Below, piece by piece: positions 46,967-54,555 of a DNA stretch of 64,000 nucleotides. The position numbers were made by a program, and so were the translations under genes. The notes under the pieces were generated by a model, which saw only the letters and a program-made list of their open reading frames with translations, searched no databases and was not told where the DNA came from. The stretch's first letter is position 1. Each line of letters begins with the position of its first letter. Origin of the DNA: DATFNI01 sp963712305 (GTDB lineage: Bacteria; Bacteroidota; Rhodothermia; Balneolales; DATFMH01); assembly GCA_963712305.1 (NCBI GenBank), contig CAVQHI010000001.1, positions 744,001 to 808,000 on the forward strand, written 5' to 3'.

Positions 46967-47797
46967 ATGTTCAGGGAAGTCAGAGGTATAAACTACCATT
47001 ACTATATCCATTCGGAGAATCCATACCTGCCATATTTGGTTATGTTGCATGGATTTATGGGTGATTCTGGTATTTTTGATCATCTAATACCCGTTTTGCG
47101 ACCCTTCAGCAATCCCGTAACTATTGATCTGGTTGGTCATGGACAAACAGATGCACCTCATGATATCGGCCGGTACAAGTTTACAAGTCAGATAGATGAT
47201 CTGAACGATCTGCTTCAGCAACTGAACCTCCATAATGTGATCCTGCTTGGCTATAGCATGGGAGGGCGATTGGCTTTGAGAATCGCACTCTCCGGAAGTC
47301 TTTATTTGGCCGGTCTGATACTCGAAAGCACAACATATGGTATCGAAGACCCTGTAATCAAAGAAGAACGAATTGTAAGTGATCGGGAAAATGCCAACCG
47401 TATTCTTCGCGACTTCCGCACATTTGTTGATAAATGGAACCAAAATCCTCTCTTCTCTGCGATGCAGCCTCTGAATACAGAGACACAGCAAAACCTGGAT
47501 TTTGTTCAACGGCGCCAACGACCTCATGGATTAGCTAACAGCCTTATCGGTTTTGGCTCAGCTACGATGCCATCCGTTCGTCATCAACTGGTAAATCTTG
47601 CACTTCCCACTTTACTGCTAACCGGTCAAAAGGATGCCAAATATTCGGCTATTGGGAAAGAAATGAGTCAACAAATTCCCAATTGTAACCATTATATTCT
47701 AGCCGGCTGCGGTCATCGCGTTCATGTAGATGATCCGGATCAATATGCCAGTCGTATACGAAGTTTTATCGAATCCCAACAAAGTGTAAGATTATGA
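46967..47797 (+). CDS. menH: SHCHC synthase-type alpha/beta hydrolase
   Basis: This 276-residue alpha/beta hydrolase should remove pyruvate from SEPHCHC. The oxyanion region is MLHGFMGDSGIFD, the nucleophile elbow is GYSMGGRLALR, and the histidine is in AGCGHRVHVDDP. Position between menD and menB supports the MenH role over other hydrolases. Its last four bases overlap menB (ATGA). Confidence 0.87.
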   Translation: MFREVRGINYHYYIHSENPYLPYLVMLHGFMGDSGIFDHLIPVLRPFSNPVTIDLVGHGQTDAPHDIGRYKFTSQIDDLNDLLQQLNLHNVILLGYSMGGRLALRIALSGSLYLAGLILESTTYGIEDPVIKEERIVSDRENANRILRDFRTFVDKWNQNPLFSAMQPLNTETQQNLDFVQRRQRPHGLANSLIGFGSATMPSVRHQLVNLALPTLLLTGQKDAKYSAIGKEMSQQIPNCNHYILAGCGHRVHVDDPDQYASRIRSFIESQQSVRL

Positions 47798-48624
47798 ACT
47801 GGAATACTGTTAAGGAGTACGAAGATATTACTTATAAAAAAGGGGATGGCGTTGCCCGAATCGCTTTCAACCGACCGGAAGTTCGTAATGCCTTTCGTCC
47901 GACGACGATTTTTGAAATGTATGATGCTTTTCTGGACGTGCGTGATGATCCAGGCATCGGGGTTGCTCTTCTCACAGGTGAAGGGCCTGCAAAAGATGGT
48001 GTATTTGCCTTTTGCTCCGGTGGTGATCAGCGGATTCGTGATAAGGCCGGTTACAAAGACAGCAAGGATAATCCGCGCTTAAATGTACTTGAATTGCAGA
48101 GATTGATCCGCTTTATGCCGAAGGTAGTCATAGCTGTCGTTCCAGGCTGGGCAGCAGGAGGCGGTCACAGCCTCCACGTAGTAAGCGACTTGACCATTGC
48201 CAGCAAGGAGCATGCAAAGTTCAAACAAACTGATGCCGATGTTGCCAGTTTCGATGCCGGTTATGGATCAGGCCTGTTGGCACGACAGGTTGGGCAAAAA
48301 CGTGCCCGTGAGATCTTTTTCCTTGGACGCAGCTACTCGGCACAGGATGCCTATGAAATGGGCATGGTGAATGCCGTTGTACCTCACGATCAGCTTGAAA
48401 AGGTGGCACTTCAATGGGCGGATGAGATTCTTCAGAAAAGTCCGACTGCCATCCGAATGCTGAAACTCGCGTTTAACCTTGTTGATGACGGCCTCGCAGG
48501 GCAACAGGCGTTTGCCGGTGAAACAACCCGGCTCGCATACATGACCGACGAAGCACAGGAAGGCCGCGATGCGTTTCTTGAGAAGAGGAAACCTGACTTT
48601 AGGAAATATCCGTGGTGGGCGTGA
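47794..48624 (+). CDS. menB: 1,4-dihydroxy-2-naphthoyl-CoA synthase
   Basis: MenB closes the naphthoate ring from o-succinylbenzoyl-CoA. The 276-residue crotonase-fold protein has FNRPEVRNAFRPTT, FCSGGDQRIRDKAGY, VPGWAAGGGHSLHVVSDLTIA, the SFDAGYGSGLLARQVGQKRARE loop and LDRKPDF-like KRKPDFRKYPWWA at the end, all typical of MenB. It completes menF-D-H-B; menC, menE, menA and ubiE-type genes are not in the window. Confidence 0.96.
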   Translation: MNWNTVKEYEDITYKKGDGVARIAFNRPEVRNAFRPTTIFEMYDAFLDVRDDPGIGVALLTGEGPAKDGVFAFCSGGDQRIRDKAGYKDSKDNPRLNVLELQRLIRFMPKVVIAVVPGWAAGGGHSLHVVSDLTIASKEHAKFKQTDADVASFDAGYGSGLLARQVGQKRAREIFFLGRSYSAQDAYEMGMVNAVVPHDQLEKVALQWADEILQKSPTAIRMLKLAFNLVDDGLAGQQAFAGETTRLAYMTDEAQEGRDAFLEKRKPDFRKYPWWA

Positions 48625-48627
48625 TTA

Positions 48628-48668
48628 GTTATGTTATTAGTTTTAGTTATTAGTTATTAGTTATTAGA
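48628..48668. repeat. Short TTAGTTAT low-complexity repeat
   Basis: After the menB stop the DNA reads TTAGTTATGTTATTAGTTTT and then three TAGTTAT units. It resembles the slippage-type array at 3753 in character but is imperfect. Confidence 0.6.
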
Positions 48669-48724
48669 AATTTCATAGTTTGAACTGAACTTATCTGCAA
48701 ATTGTAGGTTCAGTCTGCGTTAAA

Positions 48725-49489
48725 TCAAAAACTTGCGGATTGTTTTGCTTTTTCCGTCATCTTATTCAGCAATCTCCCCATACCAACCGGAAAGTGACGA
48801 TTGAAGAATAACCCAGCTGCTGTTTGAAAATTCGGCGTAATGACGGGTCTCTTTGATTCTATTCTTTTAGCTAATAAACGGCCGATAATAGCGGGATCAG
48901 CCATAACTTGCTCCGGGATTCCAAGTGGTGCGGAAGAATGGGTTTTAGTAAGAGGTGGGTGCATTAACGTGACATAAATCCCGTATGGTTTCAGTTCAAG
49001 CGACAAGGTCCTGCTCATTGCCTCAATCGCGCCTTTTGTAGATGCGTATCCGTAGATCCCCGGAAAGCCGGTGATGCCCGCTCCCGAACTCATGTTATGA
49101 ATAATCCCCGTATTCCTGGCTTTCATGTGGGGTAAAACGGCTTTGATCATCCGGACATAACCAAAAAAATTAACCTCAAACTCTTTCTTCGTTTCATTTA
49201 GAGATTGTTCTTCAAAGTTCACGAATAAAGCAAGACAGGCATTGTTTACGAGGATATCAATCTGTCCCCATTTCCTGATTGTTGTTGAAATGGCAGCTTC
49301 AACCTCTTCATCTGAGGTTACATCACATTTGAAAACTTCTAATTGATTGATGAATCCAAATCGAAGTTGCTCAAGTTTATCTACTGATACATCAATTGCT
49401 GCTACTTTATATCCCCTTTCCAGGATTGCACGTGTCATATTGAAACCGATCCCGTTTCCACTGCCCGTTATTATTATAATCCTCTCCAT
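48725..49489 (-). CDS. Short-chain dehydrogenase/reductase
   Basis: A 254-residue Rossmann-fold oxidoreductase. NAD(P) binding is shown by TGSGNGIGFNM and by CDVTSDEEVE and LVNNA; the catalytic residues are Ser in HNMSSGAG, Tyr and Lys in YGYASTKGAIE. The Asp after the second strand (AIDVSV) suggests NAD rather than NADP. The C-terminal third (KRIESKRPVITPNFQTAAG) may meet a hydrophobic substrate. The substrate is unknown. It stands alone after the men operon. Confidence 0.88.
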   Translation of the reverse strand: MERIIIITGSGNGIGFNMTRAILERGYKVAAIDVSVDKLEQLRFGFINQLEVFKCDVTSDEEVEAAISTTIRKWGQIDILVNNACLALFVNFEEQSLNETKKEFEVNFFGYVRMIKAVLPHMKARNTGIIHNMSSGAGITGFPGIYGYASTKGAIEAMSRTLSLELKPYGIYVTLMHPPLTKTHSSAPLGIPEQVMADPAIIGRLLAKRIESKRPVITPNFQTAAGLFFNRHFPVGMGRLLNKMTEKAKQSASF

Positions 49490-49732
49490 ATCAATAGTTC
49501 CTAAATCATGATACTCTCTCCATTTTCCATCATTAGATGAATAATATCAAAATAATAGGAATAAAATCATGCTAGTGACATAACCATAAAATATGTTTAG
49601 TACTGTTGAGCAGCTAAATTTGTTAAGCGTTACTGTTATAGCCACAGATTGGCACATATAAACCCAGGTTAAATCTGGTTGGATCCGCGTAAATCCGCGG
49701 CTATTTACTTTACGAATTAACAGGTAGCTACA

Positions 49733-50443
49733 CTAGGGATTTACTGCCTTCCACTTGGGCCGTAAATTGTCTGCCGCTGGCTGTCGGACCGAAATCCGAA
49801 CCGTCCTGTTTCGATCAACCCAGTAAGCCCAGAATACAACAATCCATTGTGCTTCTCCAACCCAAGCAATAGCAGTAGTGCTCGCTGGAGGTGATCCCAA
49901 CAGGCTGCTGACATGAGTCAGTACCAGAAAAACAATCAGCGACCAGAATCCGTAAATACCTATTTTATTGGCAGGTTTGGTCGTTCGGACATAAAACCAT
50001 AATCCAATAAAAAATACCAGCCCTTCCACGAGCAGCTCTGCCGGCATGAAATTCCAGAGTCCTAATCCGACAAGAGGTGAATTTCCCGGATATAAAGGCA
50101 GATCCGGTCTGTGAACAATCAAATCCAGTATCCAGTGGCTGACGACACATAATCCGAGAATAACAGCACTTCGGTGGTCCCGTCTGATAATAAAATAGAT
50201 ACCACCAAATATGCATCCCCAGATACAAGCCATCAGGAGACTGTGCGATATAGGATAATCCGTAAAATTCAATGGCGTCATTTGGGTGATGCCCGGCTGA
50301 ATAACGACATGCTCCCATCCGAGCAGCAGGAAAGTCGGCCAGAGTAAATCTAAAAACTGGGATGCCAGAAAGAGTGTACCGAGTGAAATTTTGGGTGAAG
50401 CCTTCTTCGCACCCAGCCCAACGCCAAAGTGACCTACAAACAT
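49733..50443 (-). CDS. Membrane-bound metal-dependent hydrolase-like protein
   Basis: A 236-residue integral membrane protein with about six helices. Histidine-bearing motifs MFVGHFGVG, YPISHSLL and SHWILDLIVHRPDLPL resemble the YdjM-like family of inner-membrane putative metal-dependent hydrolases. No biochemical role is established for the family. It stands alone between two gaps of about 250 bases with nothing recognisable. Confidence 0.65.
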   Translation of the reverse strand: MFVGHFGVGLGAKKASPKISLGTLFLASQFLDLLWPTFLLLGWEHVVIQPGITQMTPLNFTDYPISHSLLMACIWGCIFGGIYFIIRRDHRSAVILGLCVVSHWILDLIVHRPDLPLYPGNSPLVGLGLWNFMPAELLVEGLVFFIGLWFYVRTTKPANKIGIYGFWSLIVFLVLTHVSSLLGSPPASTTAIAWVGEAQWIVVFWAYWVDRNRTVRISVRQPAADNLRPKWKAVNP

Positions 50444-50699
50444 AATTCCATAATTCTAATTGTTTTCAACTAACCCGTACAGCACTAATAATAAATAATT
50501 TAAATATTTCTATCTGCTGACTTTTCATTTTTGGCTGGTTAATAACTCACAAAATGAATGAAATGCCGATTTCGAGTCGGTTTTGTCCTACTGTCAGAGC
50601 CTCCGTCTTCTCCATTTGGTGCAGTTACCATTAAATCGATCAGGTAAGATGAACGATAATCTATAGACTGAAAGGTAACCCGGACTCAGACATAAATGG

Positions 50700-51200
50700 A
50701 TGCCAGAATTATTAAAAAAATGGATGACTTCTCTCGTGCTGTTTCCTTTTGCAGTTTACCTGTTGCTTCACAGAGGTGACTTTACGCTCTTGGATAATGC
50801 CGATCTTTTCATTCATGAAGCTGGTCACGTTTTCTTTATGATCTTCGGCCGGTTTATCTATATGGCTGGCGGCACCCTGATGCAGATCATACTGCCATCA
50901 TTAATCGTCTATACCTTTTTCCGTAATTACTATATAACCGGTGTTCAGGTTGGTGCCTTCTGGCTTGGACAAAACCTGATCAATATCAGCGTTTATGCTG
51001 CCGATGCCCAACGCATGAGGCTTCACCTGTTGGGCAACGGGATACACGATTGGCACTATATGCTTTCTACTCTTGGCCTGCTTAGCTATACCGATTTTAT
51101 TGGTTGGTTAATCTTTGGTTTTGCGATTGCTGTGTTTGGGATTGTAGTGGGGCTTCCGTGGCTTATGGACAGGTTTACAAATTACGAGGAGGTTATTTAG
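50700..51200 (+). CDS. Small membrane protein with HEAGH motif, possible metalloprotease
   Basis: A 166-residue protein with about four membrane helices. HEAGH at residues 39-43 lies at the start of a membrane segment (FIHEAGHVFFMIFG), as in site-2 (M50) proteases; GGTLMQIILP follows, and NGIHDWHYML could provide a further ligand. It lacks the LDG-type second motif of classical site-2 proteases, so proteolysis is uncertain. It may be a minimal or inactive relative. I cannot name a family with confidence. Confidence 0.6.
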   Translation: MPELLKKWMTSLVLFPFAVYLLLHRGDFTLLDNADLFIHEAGHVFFMIFGRFIYMAGGTLMQIILPSLIVYTFFRNYYITGVQVGAFWLGQNLINISVYAADAQRMRLHLLGNGIHDWHYMLSTLGLLSYTDFIGWLIFGFAIAVFGIVVGLPWLMDRFTNYEEVI

Positions 51201-51243
51201 GTAGGCCAATTTATGGAACTGTAATTACGGCGTTGTCTTGCCA

Positions 51244-51731
51244 TCACCCAACTACATAATCACCAGCCTCTGCCTGTTTGCCACTGACTTTTAGAAACCA
51301 CCTGATACATTTATGGCCTGTATCAACAGGCTCGCAGAACATCATGGGGCAGCTTCCCGGGATTACAGAGATACCGAGTCATGACACAATTCAACGGATT
51401 TGTCATCTACACTTCCCTGGCCAAATGCCCGATGCATCCAGGCTCTCTTTATTCCCAGTTCGGCACACTCACGAACAACTTTTTCTGTGACTTTCGGATG
51501 GGTGGCTATCACTACACCTTCGACTCCACCGGGGATTGATGCCAGGCTTGTGTAACATATGTCGCCTTCTACCTCATCTGCATAGGGATTTACCGCAAAT
51601 ACATCATAACCCATATCCCGTAGCTTCTTGTAAATAATGTTCGCAGCAGTATCTCCTTTTCGCGATACGCCTGCTACGGCTATGCGCTTGTGTGACAGAA
51701 ATTCTTCGGCGGCTTCTTTGAGAGTAGACAT
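51244..51731 (-). CDS. CoA-binding domain protein (YccU-like), interrupted by a one-base deletion
   Basis: The first frame starts at 51731 (GGAGG five bases before the ATG) and gives KRIAVAGVSRKGDTAANIIY, YDVFAVNPYADEVEG and GIKRAWMHRAFGQGSVDDKSVELCHD, a Rossmann CoA-binding protein. It hits a stop at 51363. The expected family ending is found two frames on, LGISVIPGSCPMMFC then EPVDTGHKCIRWF, and runs to a TGA at 51246-51244. Adding one base near 51378 joins both into about 162 residues, the family's usual length. The break may be a sequencing error. Function is unknown; some relatives bind CoA. Confidence 0.82.
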
Positions 51732-51864
51732 ATTATCCTCCAGTGAATTTACGGGCAAGACAGAAATCATGCTTCTGCATTGCTTATAAAATCAACAGGA
51801 TAACATCGCCATAGCTACACGAAAATAATGCAGCTTTTACGATATTTTGCACCGGATCAACAAT

Positions 51865-52278
51865 TCACGAATGCACTGACACCTCTATCAGATTCCCATC
51901 CGGATCACGAAAATAGAATGATGTAATAGGACCGTGTGCACCTGTTCGATTTAATGGCCCCTCAAGTATTTTTATGCCCTTGTTCTTAACATGATCCATA
52001 GCGTCGGCAAGAGATGTTTCGGTGATGAAGCACAAGTCTGCTGAACCAGGCACGGGATTTTTAGCTTTGGGTTCAAACTCCTTTCCAGCCTGATGAAGAT
52101 TGATCTTTTGTCGACCGAATTTGAGCGCAACCCTTCCACCTCCCAACTCGGCCCTTTCCATTCCAAGGACCGATATATAGAATTGCACAGTTACTTCGAT
52201 GTCGTTGACTGTCAATACGATGTGGTCAAGCCGATCAATCGATATTCCGGTGTGCTTGTATAAATCTTCTCTTGCCAT
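51865..52278 (-). CDS. VOC superfamily (glyoxalase-like) protein
   Basis: A 137-residue vicinal-oxygen-chelate protein. It shows RLDHIVLTVNDIEVTVQFYISVLGM, the KFGRQKINLHQAG strand, ADLCFITETSL and FYFRDPDGNLIEVS. Likely metal ligands are the His of LDHIVL, His of INLHQ and Glu of LIEVS. It resembles the small glyoxalase/virulence-protein group rather than true glyoxalase I. The start at 52278 (ATG) is preferred to a TTG at 52290. The substrate is unknown. Confidence 0.85.
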   Translation of the reverse strand: MAREDLYKHTGISIDRLDHIVLTVNDIEVTVQFYISVLGMERAELGGGRVALKFGRQKINLHQAGKEFEPKAKNPVPGSADLCFITETSLADAMDHVKNKGIKILEGPLNRTGAHGPITSFYFRDPDGNLIEVSVHS

Positions 52279-52410
52279 GAAATGACACAAAGGGAATGTT
52301 CAGAAATAAAATACGATGAAATATCATGAGTCTGACAATCGTAAATTTGATCATCAGAATAGGTGATCTATATCAGGCAACATCTCATATCCCCAGATAA
52401 ACCAGCATCA

Positions 52411-52680
52411 CTAACTCATCTTTTTGGCGATCTCAAGTCCCTGTTTACTTGTTAGTGCAGGCACAACACGGATATCAAAATAATCATCCCAGTCCGCAGT
52501 AATCTGCATGATAGGTGCAACGGTATCCTTTTCGAAGATGGTAACAACCGTTGGATCATCAGATTGCAGCCAATATTCTCCGATGACTTTTACACCCTCG
52601 GGATAAATCCATTTTTGGCGTCTCTCAATACGTACTTTTGCATTTCCTTCCCTGACTTTTAATAAAGCGACGAATAGCAT
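52411..52680 (-). CDS. DUF3303 family protein
   Basis: An 89-residue protein of the DUF3303 type: it begins MLFVALLKVREGN and contains YPEGVKVIGEYWLQSDDPTVVTIFE and DWDDYFDIRVVPALT. A perfect GGAGGT seven bases ahead of this ATG fixes the start and excludes the longer form from 52725. The function is unknown; the fold is expected to be a ferredoxin-like dimer. It stands alone. Confidence 0.78.
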   Translation of the reverse strand: MLFVALLKVREGNAKVRIERRQKWIYPEGVKVIGEYWLQSDDPTVVTIFEKDTVAPIMQITADWDDYFDIRVVPALTSKQGLEIAKKMS

Positions 52681-52892
52681 GGCAAACCTCCATTTAAGAT
52701 GTGAATTGCATACCCAAACAGCCAAACTCTTCAGCTCGGTTTCAAACTAATTTCTGGATTTTTTTGAGTTTGATACAAGAATGACAAGACTTCGATAATG
52801 AATCGTAATTACAATTAATATAACCGTTTAAAAACAACCATTTATTAGATATTTAAAATCCTCGAAAACAAAGAATCTCAATTCACAAAAAT

Positions 52893-53549
52893 TTATTTAC
52901 TTGTTGTTTTCTGCATCTTTGCAAGTACAGGCCTCAACACTTCCCATACATTCTGGGCCACGATTTTATGTCCCTGAATGTTGGGATGTATCCCATCTCC
53001 CTGATTCAGTGACGGTTTTCCACCAACTCCCTGTAGAAGAAATGGGATTAACAGTGTATGATTGGTTTTAGCCAGTTCCGGAAAGATATCTTTAAACTCG
53101 GTAGTGTACTGCTTCCCAAGGTTCGGCGGCACCTGCATACCGGCCAGGATAATTTTCACACCGGGATTTTTAGCTCTCACTTTATCGATAATGGCCTGCA
53201 GATTTTTTTTAGTTGATTTCGGATCGATACCGCGCAACCCGTCGTTTGCACCCAGTTCCAGTATCATAACATCGATATTTCGACGCATCAGCCAGTCGAC
53301 ACGGCGTAATCCACCGGCGGAGGTCTCACCACTCAGGCCCGCATTGATTACATCAACACTCCATCCCAGAGAATCGGTTTTTTGCTGAATGATCGCAGGG
53401 AATGCGTTGTCCTCGCCTACTCCCAGGCCAGCAGAAATACTATCTCCCAGAAAAAGAACGGTAGTCGTATCTTTATTAACATCTGCATTTGCCCTTATGC
53501 TAACAGCCAGAACAAGAAGTAGCAGGATAATCGATAATTTTTTTTTCAT
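52893..53549 (-). CDS. tesA: SGNH-family arylesterase/lysophospholipase, TesA-like
   Basis: A 218-residue periplasmic esterase with a signal peptide (cleavage near residue 22). SGNH blocks are complete: GDSISAGLG with the serine, the Gly in INAGLSGETSAGG, GANDG with the Asn, and DGIHPNIQGH with the Asp and His. E. coli TesA hydrolyses thioesters, esters and lysophospholipids. It is divergent from a YbbA/YbbP-type ABC transporter, exactly the tesA-ybbAP arrangement of other Gram-negatives, which strengthens the call. Confidence 0.9.
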   Translation of the reverse strand: MKKKLSIILLLLVLAVSIRANADVNKDTTTVLFLGDSISAGLGVGEDNAFPAIIQQKTDSLGWSVDVINAGLSGETSAGGLRRVDWLMRRNIDVMILELGANDGLRGIDPKSTKKNLQAIIDKVRAKNPGVKIILAGMQVPPNLGKQYTTEFKDIFPELAKTNHTLLIPFLLQGVGGKPSLNQGDGIHPNIQGHKIVAQNVWEVLRPVLAKMQKTTSK

Positions 53550-53827
53550 TTTCGAAATCTTTTAGTCAATCAAACAGTTAATTACAAACATGCACAAAAA
53601 CGAATGAGGAATCATCGATTTCTTATGTATTAGGTGCCTAATAACGTAAAAACTGTTCGTGTTAACTAAGATTGTCACCAATCCTTCGTATCCTCATCTT
53701 AATAATATTAATTTCAGAACCTAAAGATCTCTAAGATTATTATCCAACTATTTTCATATCTGTGATAATCAGTGAAACTTTATGTCTAAGTAATAATCTG
53801 AGAAATCTATTAATCCTTTAATCTGCG

Positions 53828-54541
53828 ATGAACAGCCTGATATTAGAGGTCGATCAACTCACACAAAGTTTTATCAGTGGTGATCACCAACTGACCGTTC
53901 TTAACTCGATAACGTTCTCTATAGAACGCGGAACCAGCTGCGCCATTGTGGGTCCTTCGGGAAGCGGCAAAACCACGTTACTTGGACTTTGTGCCGGACT
54001 CGACCGGCCAACTTCGGGTCGGGTCACCCTGAATGGCATCTGTCTGAATGATCTTAATGAAGATGAAAGGGCCGGCATCCGTAATCAACATGTGGGTTTT
54101 GTTTTCCAGAATTTTCAACTGGTGCCGACTCTGACAGCTCTGGAAAACGTGATGGTCCCCATGGAATTACAGGGAAAGAAGGATGTTCGCAAAGCAGCTG
54201 AAGATTTACTTGAACAGGTTGGGCTTGCGGGTCGCGTGCATCACTATCCATCACAGCTCTCTGGCGGGGAGCAACAACGTGTATCTATTGCACGGGCCTT
54301 CATCAATCGTCCCCAACTGTTGTTTGCCGATGAACCGACAGGTAACCTGGATAACGAAACAAGCCATATGATTGAGGATCTCCTATTTGAGATGAACCGT
54401 GATCACGGAGCCACTCTCCTTTTAGTCACACATAATCTGGACCTCGCCGGCAAATGTGATCGATTGATCCGCCTCAAAGATGGCGCCATATTTTCCGATA
54501 GCGACACCATTGAAATCACAACAGGTAAGATATCTAAGTAA
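53828..54541 (+). CDS. ybbA: ABC transporter ATP-binding protein, YbbA-like
   Basis: A 237-residue ATPase of the LolD/MacB class. Walker A is GPSGSGKTT at about 38-46, the Q-loop is FQNFQLVPTL, the signature is LSGGEQQR, Walker B is LLFADEPTGNLD and the switch histidine is in VTHNL. It precedes its permease by 14 bases and is divergent from tesA. The transporter probably moves a lipid or lipoprotein-like substrate or works with TesA; the real substrate is unknown. Confidence 0.9.
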   Translation: MNSLILEVDQLTQSFISGDHQLTVLNSITFSIERGTSCAIVGPSGSGKTTLLGLCAGLDRPTSGRVTLNGICLNDLNEDERAGIRNQHVGFVFQNFQLVPTLTALENVMVPMELQGKKDVRKAAEDLLEQVGLAGRVHHYPSQLSGGEQQRVSIARAFINRPQLLFADEPTGNLDNETSHMIEDLLFEMNRDHGATLLLVTHNLDLAGKCDRLIRLKDGAIFSDSDTIEITTGKISK

Positions 54542-54555
54542 CGTAAGCATCTGAT

